From Actinomycetota bacterium (lineage in GTDB: Bacteria > Actinomycetota > Acidimicrobiia > IMCC26256 > BP-133), in the NCBI GenBank assembly GCA_030838815.1, contig JAUZEX010000055.1, forward strand, positions 1-15,150: DNA of 15,150 nt. The letters are read 5' to 3'. The translations under genes and the position numbers were made by a program. This document shows positions 13,844 to 15,150 of this stretch, piece by piece. The notes under the pieces were generated by a model. That model was not told where the DNA came from. It saw only the letters and a list, made by a program, of their open reading frames with translations, and ran no database searches. How positions within the stretch are numbered: the stretch's first letter is position 1; every line of letters begins with the position of its first letter.

Positions 13844-15051
13844 GGAGGGTGGCCGCCTTCGGCATCGCCGCCACCATGCTGGCCACGGCCGGCTGCGCGG
13901 CCGGTAGCCGCTCGCAGCGGGGTCTCGTGGTCGGCAAGTCGACCACCACGACCGACGCGCTCCCCGGCCCGACGATCGTCGAGGAGCCATCGACCACCAC
14001 CACCGCCGAGGCATCGACCACCACCGGCGGACGGGTCGGCGGCGGATCGGCCCCGGGTCCGGTCGTGGCGCCGCGGACCACCGGCCTGCCCGACGGATCC
14101 CCCTACGGCGAGGCGATCCCGTTCACGTCGTCGGTCGACGTCCCCACCAACCTGGTCTGGGTGCTGGCCATCGGCTCCGACGCCCGCCCCGGCGGCGACA
14201 TCCGCAAGAGCAACGGCGACTCCATCCACCTGATCGGCGTCGATCCCCAGACCGGGGTCGGCACCATCCTCGGCTTCCCCCGTGACTCGTGGGTCGCCAT
14301 TCCGGGACACGGCACCGGCAAGATCAACAGCTCGCTGGCCCTGGGCGGGCCGAAGCTGATGGCGGAGACCGTCCGCCAGGTGACCGGTCTGCCGGTCGAC
14401 TACTACGTCCTGACCGGGTTCGAGGGCTTCCAGAAGATCGTCGACGAACTGGCCGGCGTGGACGTCAACGTCAACCGGAAGATGAACGACTCGTTCTCCG
14501 GGGCCCACTTCCAGCCCGGCTGGTACGACATGAACGGCGGCGAGGCGCTGGCCTACTCCCGGGACCGCCACGACGTCGAGAACGGCGACTTCACCCGGTC
14601 GCTGCACCAGGGCAACGTCCTCATGTCGGGGCTGGCCAAGCTCCGGGCCGAGGTGGGCGACGACGGCGGGCTGCAGCGCTGGATCGGCGTCCTGCTCCGC
14701 CACGCCGACCTCGACAGTCCGCCGACCCAGCTGATGCAGCTGGCCGTCCTGGCCCGCAAGCTCGACCCGGCCAAGCTGACCAACGTCGTCGTCCCCGGCC
14801 GGGTGGGCACGGCCGGCGCCGCCTCGGTCGTCTACCTGACCGACGAGGCCAAGCGGATCTTCCTCGACCTCCGGCCCGACGCCGCCATCGGCGGCCCGAC
14901 CGGCGATCAGCCCCGCCCGCCCGCCACCCAGCCGCCGCCGCAGCCCACGACGACCACCACCACCGTCCCGCCGGCCACGACGTCCACCACCACGGCGCCC
15001 GCTCCGTCGAGCACGACGACCACCTCCAAGGGCATCCACGTCGGCAAGTGA
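13822..15051 (+). CDS. LytR-CpsA-Psr family cell-wall glycopolymer ligase, probable lipoprotein
   Basis: LCP proteins transfer teichoic acid, arabinogalactan or capsule precursors from lipid carriers to peptidoglycan on the outer face of the membrane. The 409-residue product starts with a signal-like segment (SRPFRRVAAFGIAATMLATAGC), with Cys25 as a possible lipidation site; most family members have a transmembrane anchor instead. A Thr/Pro-rich linker covers about 39-105. The LCP domain follows, with LAIGSDARPGGD (115-126), ILGFPRDSWV (149-158), KINSSLALGGP (167-177), YYVLTGFEGF and EALAYSRDRH (241-250), then DFTRSLHQGNV; these include the conserved Asp and Arg residues that hold the polyprenyl-phosphate. 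A second Thr/Pro-rich tail, including a six-Thr run, covers 365-402 and ends SKGIHVGK. The ATG is weakly served: the ribosome site lies 14 bases upstream in an inverted repeat. Confidence 0.9.
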   Translation: MPSSRPFRRVAAFGIAATMLATAGCAAGSRSQRGLVVGKSTTTTDALPGPTIVEEPSTTTTAEASTTTGGRVGGGSAPGPVVAPRTTGLPDGSPYGEAIPFTSSVDVPTNLVWVLAIGSDARPGGDIRKSNGDSIHLIGVDPQTGVGTILGFPRDSWVAIPGHGTGKINSSLALGGPKLMAETVRQVTGLPVDYYVLTGFEGFQKIVDELAGVDVNVNRKMNDSFSGAHFQPGWYDMNGGEALAYSRDRHDVENGDFTRSLHQGNVLMSGLAKLRAEVGDDGGLQRWIGVLLRHADLDSPPTQLMQLAVLARKLDPAKLTNVVVPGRVGTAGAASVVYLTDEAKRIFLDLRPDAAIGGPTGDQPRPPATQPPPQPTTTTTTVPPATTSTTTAPAPSSTTTTSKGIHVGK

Positions 15052-15116
15052 GGCCGTCAGGGCCGCGGCTGACGAACGGCGCGGGGCTGGCGCGTCACCG
15101 CCCGGGGCAGCGCCTC

Positions 15117-15150
15117 TCAGCGCTTGGGGCTGACGTGTGCCTCGCCGTTG
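15117..15150 (-). CDS. Possible C-terminal end of a minus-strand gene, cut by the window
   Basis: The last 34 bases read on the minus strand as NGEAHVSPKR followed by TGA at 15119-15117. Ten codons cannot identify a gene or prove one exists. In many actinobacteria rpmE or rho lies upstream of prfA, but the visible residues do not match the end of either protein that I know. The 65 bases before it (15052-15116) are GC-rich with only a weak CGTCAG/CTGACG hairpin (6 bp, 8-base loop, no T run). Confidence 0.2.
   Translation of the reverse strand, partial: NGEAHVSPKR

Noticed and set aside
14938..15030. ACC/ACG repeats as a tandem DNA repeat or CRISPR-like array
   Set aside because: The repetition is explained by Thr and Pro codons in the low-complexity tail of the LCP protein; there is no fixed repeat-spacer unit.
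13645..15039. In-frame upstream extension of prfA for more than 450 codons
   Set aside because: It is antisense to the clearly coding LytR-CpsA-Psr gene, is low in complexity, and RF1 homology begins at the GTG at 13644 with a ribosome-binding site before it.

Overview
This is a GC-rich actinobacterial chromosomal window (GTG and TTG starts, strong C/G preference in third codon positions). Thr-rich cell-wall proteins, a DUF222-type HNH family protein and a flagellar cluster together suggest a motile Acidimicrobiia-like actinomycete; that assignment is inference. Nothing in it looks like a phage, an insertion sequence or a CRISPR array.

Layout, left to right. (1) 1-903, minus: the N-terminal 301 residues of a DUF222/13E12-type protein, cut by the window edge, followed by about 290 bases holding only a doubtful 56-codon frame. 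(2) 1197-6713, minus: a late flagellar block, read from right to left as a FliA/WhiG-type sigma factor, flagellin, the filament cap FliD, its chaperone FliS and a small FliT-position protein. Stem-loop terminators follow the sigma gene and the flagellin gene. (3) 6878-11092, plus, divergent from the sigma gene: an orphan LuxR/NarL-type regulator with a degenerate receiver, a FlgN-like chaperone, FlgK, FlgL, FliW and CsrA, tightly packed. (4) 11096-13644, minus: TsaC/YrdC-like protein, PrmC and peptide release factor 1, overlapping or abutting. (5) 13822-15051, plus: a LytR-CpsA-Psr protein with a probable lipoprotein signal and Thr/Pro-rich arms.

How it fits together. The sigma factor probably drives late flagellar genes. 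FlgK and FlgL form the hook-filament junction, flagellin the filament and FliD the cap, with FlgN, FliS and the FliT-like protein as chaperones. FliW and CsrA are known in other bacteria to form a partner switch in which CsrA represses flagellin translation until FliW, freed by flagellin export, captures CsrA. The flagellin leader here carries what that model predicts: a GGA-bearing loop closed by an all-GC stem just upstream, and a second CARGGA match overlapping the Shine-Dalgarno. That self-contained circuit is the most interesting signal in the window. Other points worth a look are the phospho-Asp-less regulator, a TsaC-like protein that has lost family signature residues, and a perfect stem-loop that pairs off the ribosome-binding site of the LytR-CpsA-Psr gene.
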